DNA of 64,000 nt from assembly GCA_035079385.1 (NCBI GenBank), contig JAVHKY010000001.1, positions 11,184,501-11,248,500 on the forward strand, read 5' to 3'. The notes below the pieces were generated by a model, which had not been told where the DNA came from, made no database searches, and saw only the letters and a program-made list of their open reading frames with translations. Below are positions 44,295 through 53,140 of this stretch, in pieces; the stretch's first letter is position 1, and the number at the start of each line of letters is the position of its first letter. The stretch comes from Aspidiotus rigidus. Its lineage: Eukaryota > Arthropoda > Insecta > Hemiptera > Diaspididae. Position numbers and translations under genes: made by a program.

Positions 44295-44306
44295 TTTCTG
44301 CGATCA
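44295..44306 (+). repeat. 12-bp target site duplication, left
   Basis: tttctgcgatca, identical to 45,304-45,315, immediately before the first base of PLE homology. Confidence 0.8.
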
Positions 44307-45139
44307 TAGACCTCACGATCTCCAATAGAGACGGTGTCCATGAATTCGCCATCTATAGGAAAGTTACATCGACCGATACTACTGTCCACGGCAAATCGTT
44401 CTGCCCTGTCGCCCATAAATCCGCTGCATTCAATAGCTATGTCCACCGGTTGACCAGTATTCCGCTTGGTCATACCGCCTTTCAAAGGGAGCTATCGACT
44501 ATAAAGCACTTGGCCAGGGTGAATGAGGTGAGCATAGACATTGACCTCATGGTCCGGAGGAAGTTGACTCGGAAATGCCTGGACTCCACTACTTCCCTCC
44601 CCCGCAATCCAACATTGGAGAGTAGGAAGCGTTGGATAAGGCTCCCCTTCTTGGGGAAGTTTTCTTCTAAATTAGGTAGCGTACTCCGCCCGTTTGGGTT
44701 CCGACCAGTTTATTATAACCTTAATACTGTAAAAAGTCTTTTTGTCAAGTTAAAGGACCCTATCCCATTGCTCGAAAAAAGTGGCGTCTACAAGGTGAAT
44801 TGTAATGATTGTAAAGGGATATACATAGGCGAGACTGGCCGTCAACTTAAGATTAGAATTGACGAGCATAAGAAAGCTTGGGAGAAAAAGAAATTGGGGG
44901 AATCGGCTTTTGCGGACCATCTCCTTACCAGTGGTCACTGCTATAAAGAGGGGTCCGAGACCCTCCTCCACAGAGAGAACTCGTACTTCAAACGAACGGC
45001 GCTTGAGCACATTGAAATTATTCGGCACCTTAATAACGACAGCCTAAATGTGCTAAACAGGTACATACCTGATGAGGGATTGACTGAATTAGTTTATGAG
45101 TATGATTCACATCGTGATGACTCGCTGGTTCAGTCATGA
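44307..45139 (+). pseudogene. PLE connector and GIY-YIG endonuclease, open frame
   Basis: An open frame from the truncation point to the stop at 45,139: VTSTDTTVHGKSFCPVAHKS, LTSIPLGHTAFQRELSTIKH, RKRWIRLPFLGKF, then GIY-YIG (SGVYKVNCNDCKGIYIGETG, R and H residues of the domain intact), ending SHRDDSLVQS. It differs from the 38-kb copy by only a handful of residues (for example D to H in AFADHL and I to T in GLTELVY). The RT is gone. A stand-alone GIY-YIG protein could in principle be made from an internal Met, but no promoter evidence exists. Confidence 0.88.
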
Positions 45140-45197
45140 TCTCGTCGGATGTTCTCCTTCCTAGCGGTAATTGGTTTCAGTTGCTTTCATGTCACTG

Positions 45198-45221
45198 TTG
45201 ACAATGGTTTATTAATCGAAA
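45198..45221 (+). ncRNA. PLE 3' UTR hairpin, hammerhead-core-like
   Basis: TTGACAA, one U, stem GGTT/AATC with loop TATT, then GAAAGCGCTCC. Same as the 38-kb copy. Confidence 0.45.
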
Positions 45222-45303
45222 GCGCTCCAGTGTATAATCGTATTTCTGTGGCTTTGTTTAGTTTACTCCTAGTTTTACCATTTTGAGTATTTCATTCGTT
45301 CGG

Positions 45304-45315
45304 TTTCTGCGATCA
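45304..45315 (+). repeat. 12-bp target site duplication, right
   Basis: tttctgcgatca, identical to 44,295-44,306. Confidence 0.8.
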
Positions 45316-45636
45316 GTTTGTTATGCGATTGGGGAAGCGGTATGCATTCAAAGGACCGTCATCAATCCAAGGAATGTTGATATCAAGATATCCCCTTGTT
45401 TGTCCTTCGAAAACAGATCACGTCTATGTCTTTCAATGAGGTTTCCAAGAAGCGTGTTGGTCAAAGCCATTCGAAATTTTACCACGATCAACATTGTAAT
45501 CAAATTCACCGACGACACTCGGCGACGCAACGTGCAATTCTTTTCAGCGAACTGGTCGGTACTAAAAATTGTATCATTATTTTTAATTTAGTATGTGTCT
45601 ACGCAATTTAAACACCAATAAGCGATAAACATAGAT

Positions 45637-45921
45637 ATGGCTTCTTTCTACGATACCTAGTCTCGTTACGGTTCTAAAGTACCTAACATAAACCGTACTA
45701 AAACACTCTGTGAATCCTTTATTTTAGATGACTGGACAAAATTTCTGGTGGACTCGCGTATTTCGGAAAGTGATATTGCCAAGTATGCGACTATATTTTC
45801 TAATGTTGGTATGGAAGTATGAGATTTTATGAACCTGAACAAAACTGACTTGTACGAACTCGGTGTGGAAAACGTAATCCATAAAACACGAATTCTCTCA
45901 GTATACATAAATCATTCATGA
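45637..45921 (+). pseudogene. short SAM-domain ORF with two in-frame stops
   Basis: ATG at 45,637 reads MASFYDT, TAG, SRYGSKVPNINRTKTLCESF, ILDDWTKFLVDSRISESDIA, KYATIFSNVGMEV, TGA, DFMNLNKTDLYELGVENVIH, KTRILSVYINHS, stop at 45,921. Residues from DDW to the end fit a sterile alpha motif: W..FL....I.E....KYA..F.......F..L...DL.ELGV......RIL..I. SAM domains mediate protein-protein, and sometimes RNA, binding. The frame is otherwise undamaged over 94 codons, and each stop is one C-to-T change from a sense codon (CAG to TAG, CGA to TGA). It is therefore a recent pseudogene, or an ORF in which stops are read differently. Neighbours are mobile elements, so a transposon-encoded SAM protein is possible. 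Confidence 0.65.
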
Positions 45922-45955
45922 CAAATTGATTCTTAAATGTGTACATATATGTTAG

Positions 45956-46918
45956 AGGCAGATCGTGGAAATGAATCATTTCATGAAATGACGGCTAAAT
46001 TTCAGTCATTTCATGAAATTAAGAAAATCTTCGGGTGAGATGAGGCATTTTCTGAGAAGACTGAAATGTAGCCGACATTTCATGAATGGCGGTACTCGTA
46101 TTAGGCATATCATAAACTAGGTTTTCTTTTTGGAATAGTGACGATGTATGCGAATCACTCCGATCTCCAGGCTGAAACAGCGAGAGACACTCCCTAGCTT
46201 CCCTTCCTCTAACTTCCGGCTATTTCGCTCTCCGCGCTGAACCAGCCAGAGACGCTCCTTCGCTTCCGTCCTTCTCTTATTCCAGCTTAGCAGGAAACGC
46301 TCCTTCGCTTCCTTCCTTGTTTTATCCCATCTTACCCAATCTCCGGACTGAGTCAAAGGGTGACGCATCCTCTAGCCTTCTAGCGCTTTCCGGCTTCTCT
46401 TCCAACCACTTCCCCTCCGGTTCATTCTTGTCCTCACCGACAGGCATACTCCGTCGTATACGTTGCTCTACCCCTTATTCGGAAGACGTCCCCGATACAA
46501 CAACTGCCCTTCGCGCAGCCGCGACAAATCAGGTGGAGGCACTAGGAAGCCATGGCCAAGGATTCGTAAGGTGCCACTGTACGAAGAAGTGTGTCAGCAA
46601 TCATTACCTCTATCGGAAGTACGGCATATTGTGCAACAGGCAAATGCCATGGAAGCACCTCATGTTGCAATAAGTGGGCCCAACGTTACACCTACTCGGT
46701 ACCTAGATAACTGCTCAGCACAAATTTTTAATACTTCTTCCATTCATTATTATTCCAACCATTTGTACGCTACATCCTAATGATTAATGATATGCCTAAA
46801 AAACGAAAACCATTTCATGAAATGCCACGACATTTCACGAACTTAAACTCTTAATGATCAGCCTAAAATCATTCGTTTTCTCATGAAATGCCTACACGAT
46901 TATTTTCACGATCTGCCT
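45956..46918. mobile_element. inverted-repeat element with repeated atttcatgaaat words
   Basis: The left end aggcagatcgtggaaat pairs with the right end atttttcacgatctgcct-like sequence (46,901-46,918, allowing one mismatch). Inside each end are several copies of the palindrome atttcatgaaat or its decayed forms (45,977; 46,007; 46,077; 46,812; 46,831; 46,881). The roughly 960-bp unit holds a pyrimidine-rich stretch and a Cys-rich coding remnant. No target duplication was found. Probably a non-autonomous DNA transposon. Confidence 0.6.
46485..46700 (+). pseudogene. Cys-rich transposon-tail remnant
   Basis: The plus frame reads AATNQVEALGSHGQGFVRCH, CTKKCVSNHYLYRKYGILCN, RQMPWKHLMLQ. The pattern C-X-C-X3-C, a second pair now Y-L-Y, and GILCN followed by a shifted remnant resemble the Cys-rich tail seen at 19.1 kb. 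Two of the expected Cys are replaced by Tyr, and the frame is lost after ILCN. The same type of Cys-rich scrap thus occurs in two different inverted-repeat elements, which suggests that both descend from autonomous elements with such a tail. Confidence 0.45.
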
Positions 46919-47338
46919 GTGTCATATCCAAACAATTTTATTTTCATTGTTGTGTAATTGTAGCTGGCGAAGAAGACTGATGGAGAAGCGGCCACATGGA
47001 ATGATGATGCAAGTGAATCATTTTCAGAATATTCTTGTTTCATCTTCCATCTAATTCTTGAGCTTTTGTAACGACCTGTCAGAGTGTTATCAAATTCATC
47101 GAATTCAAAACTGTGGATTTTTATTGGAGAAGAACTGGTTTGGTGGAAGAAATGGTAAAAGTAGTGCAAGAAGATAGCATGAAGAAGGGGTGGATTGGCT
47201 TGAGATTAGCTGAGGGGGTGTAGAAGGGTGCTCTCAAGATACTGGTCGAATTAGATTTCCAAAACAGGAATTAGATCAAGCGACGGAAGACAAAATTGAT
47301 TGCGTGTGCGTCATTGTGACGAATGAAAGTAGCATCTC
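46919..47338. other. no gene seen
   Basis: Non-coding on inspection. Confidence 0.4.
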
Positions 47339-47433
47339 TGTCTTGAAGGTATGACCAAATTTGCTGACAGAGCTGTGATTCGTGATGAGTAGTAATTGCA
47401 TGCAAAATGCATGATTTCGTATCTGACAAGTAC
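47339..47433 (-). repeat. ~95-bp direct repeat, copy 1
   Basis: Matches 48,658-48,752 with about six differences. On the minus strand both copies read as the same peptide, SDTKSCILHAITTHHESQLC, QQIWSYLQDRD, which suggests a duplicated coding exon or element part. The protein is not recognised. Confidence 0.7.
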
Positions 47434-48067
47434 ACCGGGCGCCAAAGAAAAATGACGCGGGTATTTTTCTGGCCGTGAACAGAAAGATAGACATAGAAGC
47501 CATGAGAAAAATGTGAGGAATGTGCAATATTCCTATGGAAGAGGGAGGAATTTGAAGCAGAGGTAACGAGAGAGAAAAGTGAAAAAAACAGTGTAGCTGC
47601 TAGAGTCGAGAAGTGACGAAGAATTTATTGAAGTTAGAAAAAGGAAATATCGTTCGCGAGTAAAGAAAAATTATATTATCAAAATTAGTGGTACGAGTAA
47701 TACAACCATTCACGTGAAATGCGAAAGGGGGGGGGGGGGCGCAACCGTAATATACGAGTAAGTATAGTAATTACGAATGGAAAGGGTGGTAAGGAGGGGA
47801 GCAGAAAATTGAAGAACTTTAAATTATGTTGCATAGGGACATGTTAGGAGTGGACTCTATAGTAGAGTTACGTACTGGAGAAGTGATGATTATAGCGAGC
47901 GGAAGCAAACGGAGAGGCATGTGGTCGCGATCAATGGTGCCACCCTGGCTGGCCGGCGGATTGATTTTAGATCTGAAAGTAGGTAAAAGCGGGTCCTCAT
48001 TATTAGAAGCCGCCATCCTTGGCTCCTAAATGTAGTAAATGGAGGAGATCAGCCGAAATCCGTTCGT
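47434..48067. other. no assigned gene; G-run at about 47,728-47,738
   Basis: The frame 47,826-48,029 (plus) is open but unrecognised. Confidence 0.4.
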
Positions 48068-48349
48068 GTGCAAACGGAGGAGGAAAACGGAATGGCGGAT
48101 GTTTGGAATGCAGCAGAAGAGGTGGGGCGACCAGAGTTGTTGGACGAAGTTATTGTGGAATTGAGACAGAGTGCAGACGATGTGGCTGGGCAAGCGGAAG
48201 TCCAAGTAGAGCCGGATGTATCCTCGATCGATGTTATGGCGGAGCCCATAATCGACGACATCTTCACAGAAGACGATTTGGTTACGTTTGCGGAAGAATT
48301 TCGCAACATTGGTGCTGAAGAATTGGCCACAATTTTGGTGAGTGTATAG
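48068..48349 (+). CDS. hypothetical acidic protein, 93 aa
   Basis: MQTEEENGMADVWNAAEEVG, RPELLDEVIVELRQSADDVA, then an acidic stretch to IDDIFTEDDLVTFAEEFRNI, GAEELATILVSV, stop. The frame is open upstream to about 47,975 without Met. GC content and the amphipathic, Glu/Asp-rich composition are more protein-like than the flanks. The antisense frames over the same span are Ser-rich and probably shadows. No domain was recognised. It lies between the two 95-bp direct repeats, so it may belong to an element bounded by them. Whether it is expressed is unknown. Confidence 0.35.
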   Translation: MQTEEENGMADVWNAAEEVGRPELLDEVIVELRQSADDVAGQAEVQVEPDVSSIDVMAEPIIDDIFTEDDLVTFAEEFRNIGAEELATILVSV

Positions 48350-48350
48350 A

Positions 48351-48746
48351 TTAGATAGACGTGGGTTGGAAGGCGCCGTAATGGTGACGTATCCATGCTC
48401 CAAGGTAGTTAAGATGTGTTGTAGTGCAGAAGAGCGGCGTTTCATTGAGGGAGGGAAGGTGAATGCAGACGATGCAAGCGAAGTATGAGAGAAAGGAGGA
48501 AAAGGAGTGAGCGAGAGCGGCAAAGTTCTTCTGTTGGAGGTGCGCCAAGAGCATCCATCTCAAGGAGGCAGTGAGCGCGAGCTTGGAGGAGAGCGTCAAG
48601 GAGGTAGGGGTTGCCGGAGTAGCCAATGATAGATCTCTATCCCTTTTGGCGTCTTTGTCTTGAAGGTGTGACCAAATTTGCTGATAGAGCTGTAATTCGT
48701 GTTGAGTAGTAATTGCATGCAAAATGCATGATTTTGTATCTGACAA
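48351..48746 (-). pseudogene. unrecognised ORF starting in the direct repeat
   Basis: MSDTKSCILHAITTQHELQL, YQQIWSHLQDKDAKRDRDLS, LATPATPTSL and on for 131 codons. The first 35 residues are duplicated at 47.34-47.43 kb. The rest is not recognised. A coding origin is suggested by the conserved peptide between copies, but no family can be named. Confidence 0.35.
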
Positions 48747-48752
48747 GAACGA
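48658..48752 (-). repeat. ~95-bp direct repeat, copy 2
   Basis: Partner of 47,339-47,433. Confidence 0.7.
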
Positions 48753-50353
48753 TGGAACAACAACAATAAAGTCTCAAGAACTGCATCCCTCAAGTTTCAA
48801 TTCCATCAAAGATGGATGTTACAGAATTTCTGAAACCGATTTTATCTTCAATTTTTTGACGCAACAGGGGTACCTCACAATTGTACGTAAAATCAGTACC
48901 GAAACAATTGTGATTAAAATCCCAAATTATGAGGTTAAACTCGATTTATACGGATTTAGTGTTGATAATTTTTTTGTTTTTCAATAATATTATTGAAAAA
49001 TTGTACAAACTTGTATAACACAATTTACAATTTTTCAATAACATTTTAATGAGAGACTGTATTTTCAACGATAGAAATGAGGAGTTTTAGCAATTTAATG
49101 TTACATTTTTGGCATTATTTGGCATTGAAAAAAAAAAAAAAAAAATGAAAAATACGCGTTTTTAGTGCTTTTACAAACTCACAACTAGAATTATTCAATT
49201 TCTATTGAAATTACGTGACTTTTCACCAAAATAAACAAATTTTGGGGATCAAACTCATCAATACAGAATCATAGCAAATTTTTGTATCAAAATTTTTTAT
49301 TTTTCAATTTTGGACTAAAAATACTTATGAAAAAATACTATACCAAAATTGATGAATTTTGCTTATTTTCAGCAAAATTCAGCAAAGTTTGTTCAAGATT
49401 TTATAATTTTGGACGAGATATTATAACAAACTGGTCATTTTCGGCCTCTTTGTGCTTTAAGCCCCAATTTTGGCAAAATAAGATTTTTTTACAGGATTTG
49501 TCAAATTTTCCGCGTAAATACAAAATATACCTCCATCTGTCATGTTTGATATAAGTTTGAATTGGCTCCGTACATGGTAGGCAACTCGAAAAAAATTGTA
49601 AGACCCGAAGAATCTGTAGAACTTTTTGAAAAGAAAGACTGAACTTCTATCTGATTTCCAAGCTCTCAAACTAGATAATCAAACTCTTATGAATTTAGGG
49701 ATTTCAAACTTTAATAAATTTTGAAGTATGAGGCAACCAATAATTATTTAAAAATGAGTTGATGGATGAAAAAATGTCCAGAAAAGTTTCCAAGTTTTTC
49801 TTGAAGGCCCAAAATGCATGTACATATTTTAAACTAGGGCATGAGAAGAATTAATTACTTTTGAATGAAAAAGTGAAAACAATTTTGATTCTCAATATTC
49901 CTGAAGTTGCTTCTTTTCTTTTTTTCTTTCTTTTTCTTTCTTTCTTTCTTTCTTTCTGTTTTTTTTTAACGAGCTAATTTACTACACAACAAGGGGGGTC
50001 GTTAGCTTTCACTTTGGGAAAAAATATTGGGGTTGAATGAATTTGTAACAGTATAAGGACCGGAGGAAGTCAAGAGAGTCAGTAATGGATTCTGGTTTTT
50101 GAAGAGAACACAGGAGACTTGAGAGGGGACAGAGAATGGTTTCTTGAGGTGTAGGAGGTACGGAAAAGTGAAGAAATGGGAGACATATAACTCCTCAGCT
50201 TGGCATTATTGGCATGAGGGTGGAGTGGACGGCCCTGGGAAAAGGAAGAAGTGAGTTAGGGTGTGCTAAATTCTTAGTCGTTCTATGACTATTTAATTCT
50301 TTATGGCGTGTGGCATGAGGAACAAATTAAAGATAGAAATCAGGAATTTTTAA
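48753..50353. other. no gene; A-run and (TTTC)n microsatellite
   Basis: An A-run lies at about 49,128-49,145. A CTTT/TTTC simple repeat occupies about 49,912-49,970. Both are replication-slippage tracts. The rest is AT-rich and non-coding on inspection. Confidence 0.55.
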
Positions 50354-50527
50354 CTAAACAAAGTTCATTATGGGGTTGAGAGGACCGCAAGAAAGTTGAC
50401 GGTAAGCGATAATGAGCGTCTTGAATTTTCTGTGAAACTTGAAAATGATGAAGAATTGGAATCCCTGTTGAATGTGATCATAACATTTTTAGAAGAGACT
50501 CTAAACGCTTTGGAGAAAAAGAGTTAA
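50354..50527 (+). pseudogene. short unrecognised ORF remnant
   Basis: The plus frame reads LNKVHYGVERTARKLTVSDN, ERLEFSVKLENDEELESLLN, VIITFLEETLNALEKKS, stop. It is Glu/Leu-rich with a helix-like pattern and no Met at the start. The composition is clearly protein-like compared with the flanks. No family was recognised. It could be the C-terminal end of a gag-like or host protein. Confidence 0.35.
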
Positions 50528-50715
50528 CTTACGCATAAGATGACATTAAACTAAGTTTACCTTACAGCTGAGCTAAGAAAGAGGAACACGAAAAAAAATT
50601 TCAGGCTGCAAACCAGAAGCCAAAAAGGGAAATGATGAGCAGGTTCTAGGCTAGCTCGATTAATATTGAACTGGACTCATTTTTAGATAAGAAACTTAAT
50701 AGGCTAAATCTCCTC

Positions 50716-50920
50716 TGTCACAATTTTGAAGACAAAATTCTCACAATATTCTAACGCAAATTGAGAGGTATTTTGACAGGAATATTGCAGATTAGCAGCA
50801 TTCTTTTACCTTTCTGTCACAACCTTGATGACAAAATTCTTACAATATTCTAACGCAATTTGAGAGATATTTTGACAGGAATATTACAGATTGGCAGCAT
50901 TCTATCACATTTTCTGTCAT
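50716..50920 (+). repeat. two ~100-bp tandem units, third decayed
   Basis: ctctgtcacaattttgaaga...gacaggaatattgcagatt is repeated as tttctgtcacaaccttgatg...gacaggaatattacagatt about 100 bases later. Weaker echoes (tttctgtcataatctcaaca, acagaattattgcagattgg) continue to about 51,080. Confidence 0.75.
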
Positions 50921-51212
50921 AATCTCAACAGCAGAATCCTCACAGTATTTTACACACATAATAACAGTATTCTTACAAAATGATACTTGAAGTGACACAA
51001 TTTTAACAGAATTAGTAACAGAACTAACAGAATCCTCACATTCTATGACAGAATTATTGCAGATTGGTGGCACTCTGTCATTTTCGGTCAACCGGGTAGC
51101 GTTACCACTCAGCTGAGAATAAAATAATGTCGCGAATAAATTTAATAAACACAATAATGAGCTTGAAAGCACTGTCGTCTTAAAAAATTTTTTACTTATA
51201 CGACGATCGACG

Positions 51213-51240
51213 TTTCGAACGTACACACGTTCTTCTTCAG
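51213..51240 (-). ncRNA. hammerhead-core-like motif at a PLE 3' end
   Basis: Minus strand: CTGAAGA, one A, a perfect 6-bp stem GAACGT/ACGTTC with a 4-nt loop, then GAAACGTCG. It lies about 90 bases past the RT-endonuclease stop codon. The flanking gatc.../...gatc may add an outer stem. Confidence 0.55.
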
Positions 51241-51331
51241 GATCGATAAATACTACAATGAGTAAAGCTATTAACAGGAACAAAACGGAGCAGCAGCACA
51301 GGGAGCGTGAAAGAACAAGAAAGAAAGTAGA

Positions 51332-53134
51332 TTACTCACGATTATTATACGAGTAAATCGCTGGCGAATAAAAGTTACTAATCCTGTAGCTGTCGGTTTT
51401 AAAGTTTATACTGTCCTTACATTTCATAATTTCTATCGCTTCACGAATTTTTCTTTTCCTATCATGCTTTTCGAAGCAACAAATGGACGCATTTTCAAAA
51501 TCAAAAAGATGTCCCTCACCATGAGAGTGCTCACATAAGGCCGTACATTTTTGTTTAAGTTTTACATCACTTTTATGTTGACTTATTCTACAACGAAGCA
51601 ACTGTCTCGTTTCGCCAATATAATGTGAATCACAATTACTACAAGGAATATCATAGACTAGGCCTGAGCACTCTCCTTGGGCAAATTTATCTTTAACTTT
51701 AGTGAAAAATCGATTATTTCTGTTGATAGTACTGAACGTTACGTTAAATCTAGAGTCAAGGCTCATAAGGAGCTTCTTTATCATAATACTGGGGGTACCA
51801 ATGAAAGGAATAGAAAAAAATTTTTTCCTTTCAGTATTTACGTTATTCAAAAGGGGGGAGGGGTTAGTTACGTTAGAATATATAATAGAATTAATGAAAG
51901 TGTCCGGATAATTATTATATTTAAGTAAATTACTAAATTCTACTTTAAGGTCATCATGGTACTGAGGGTCTGAAATACTAAGTCTATTCTTAAAAATGTT
52001 TCTGGCGGTATTAACTTTAAAATGAAACGGCTGATTAGAATGAAAATTAATAATTCGACCAGTGTATGTCGGTTTTTTGTAGTGTTTAAATTTAAGAGTA
52101 AGGTCTTGATTCTTAACGATAGTTACATCCAGGAAATTGATCGCGTTACTCTTTTCTTTTTCTAAAGTAAAACAAAGACGGTCATGAAAACTGTTCAACG
52201 ATTCGAAAACACTGTCAAGGAGGTCAGGATTCAAAATAAACAAACTATCGTCGACATACTTAAATAAACAAGTAAAATTGTAACTATTTTTCAGCGTCAT
52301 AAATAATTTGTCAAGAACTAGCTCCGCAACAATAGGCGATAAAGGGTTGCCCATTGCCATACCTTCGATTTGCGAGTAGAACTTGCCTTGATAGCAACAA
52401 TATCCCTTCTCTAAACAAAACTTCAAGGCATTTAGAAACATCTCTTTGTTGATGGAGGTGAACGAGAGGATGTCCTGCCATCTCTCATCAACCGTCTGGA
52501 TCGCCAAGGTAATCGGAATATTGGTGAATAAAGAAACCGCGTCAAACGAAACCATAATATCGTCTTCTCGCACATCAATTTTCCCCAACTCCTCTATGAG
52601 ATGGCCAGAGCTGCGGATGTTGATAGAGTCGTCACCTATGTATCCTAGGATTCTCGAAAGAAATTTCGACAGATTGTAGGTAGGAGCTCCAATGAACGAT
52701 GTAACCGGCCGAAGCGGGACATTTGTTTTGTGGACCTTGGGCAAGCCGTAAAAACGCGGAGCAGTCCCTGTGTAGGTTGTGAGAGAAGACTTGAGCTCTG
52801 CCTCAATTAACTTTTTCTCAAATAACTCCTTCACTAACGCGTTGTTCTCTCTCTGGATTGAGGAGGTAGGATCGTTAGCCAGACATTTGTAAGTGGCTGG
52901 GTCATCCAACAGTTGATGTATCTTTTGCTCATACTCCTCTTTTTCCATTATTACCGTGGTATTGCCCTTGTCTGCTTTGAGAATGAATAAATTTTGATTA
53001 TCGTTCAGAAAGGATTTCGTGTTATTGAGATCCTTTTTGGCGATAAACTTATCCTCCCTCTTTTTGCGAAAATTAGTTTTATTCAATTTTCTGAGTAAGC
53101 CTGCTACCCGTAGTCTTACCTCAGTTAAAGGCAA
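51332..53134 (-). CDS. PLE reverse transcriptase-GIY-YIG endonuclease, 600 codons
   Basis: Uninterrupted frame starting at an LPLTEVRLRVAGLLRKLNKT segment (TTG, not ATG; a stop lies just upstream, so the true N-terminus is missing). Visible blocks: LKADKGNTTVIMEKEEY (DKG 55-57, a Penelope hallmark), RFYGLPKVHK (127-136), motif A (VSFDAVSLFTNIP, D198), motif B (GMAMGNPLSP, 258-267), motif C (KYVDDSLF, YVDD 293-296), connector, and GIY-YIG with GLVY (491-494), CSNC (498-501), YIGET (505-509) and a Glu in REAIEIMK near 568. All catalytic positions are present. The product would reverse-transcribe RNA primed at an endonuclease nick. This is the least damaged PLE protein in the window, though probably without its own promoter here. 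Confidence 0.92.
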   Translation of the reverse strand: MPLTEVRLRVAGLLRKLNKTNFRKKREDKFIAKKDLNNTKSFLNDNQNLFILKADKGNTTVIMEKEEYEQKIHQLLDDPATYKCLANDPTSSIQRENNALVKELFEKKLIEAELKSSLTTYTGTAPRFYGLPKVHKTNVPLRPVTSFIGAPTYNLSKFLSRILGYIGDDSINIRSSGHLIEELGKIDVREDDIMVSFDAVSLFTNIPITLAIQTVDERWQDILSFTSINKEMFLNALKFCLEKGYCCYQGKFYSQIEGMAMGNPLSPIVAELVLDKLFMTLKNSYNFTCLFKYVDDSLFILNPDLLDSVFESLNSFHDRLCFTLEKEKSNAINFLDVTIVKNQDLTLKFKHYKKPTYTGRIINFHSNQPFHFKVNTARNIFKNRLSISDPQYHDDLKVEFSNLLKYNNYPDTFINSIIYSNVTNPSPLLNNVNTERKKFFSIPFIGTPSIMIKKLLMSLDSRFNVTFSTINRNNRFFTKVKDKFAQGECSGLVYDIPCSNCDSHYIGETRQLLRCRISQHKSDVKLKQKCTALCEHSHGEGHLFDFENASICCFEKHDRKRKIREAIEIMKCKDSINFKTDSYRISNFYSPAIYSYNNRE

Positions 53135-53140
53135 TAAAAT

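Larger units (their letters stand above)
44307..45303 (+). mobile_element. 5'-truncated PLE (lineage A) with 12-bp target duplication
   Basis: Begins inside the RT-connector (ISNRDGVHEFAIYRKVTSTD) and ends ...gagtatttcattcgttcgg. The flanking 12-bp direct repeat fixes both ends exactly and defines the PLE 3' terminus. The element is almost identical to the minus-strand copy at 38.2-39.2 kb. Confidence 0.9.
51187..53140 (-). mobile_element. PLE of a second lineage, 5'-truncated, frame intact
   Basis: Spans from the truncation point near 53,140 to the hammerhead-like 3' end at about 51,190. It shares domain order with lineage A, but the sequence is highly diverged (motif B GMAMGNPLSP against GIPIGSPLGS). 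Confidence 0.85.

Noticed and set aside
48026..48523. Minus-strand frames of 165 and 115 codons
   Set aside because: Ser/Phe-rich frames opposite the acidic plus-strand ORF. Composition is typical of antisense reading. Not annotated, though the choice of strand here is uncertain.
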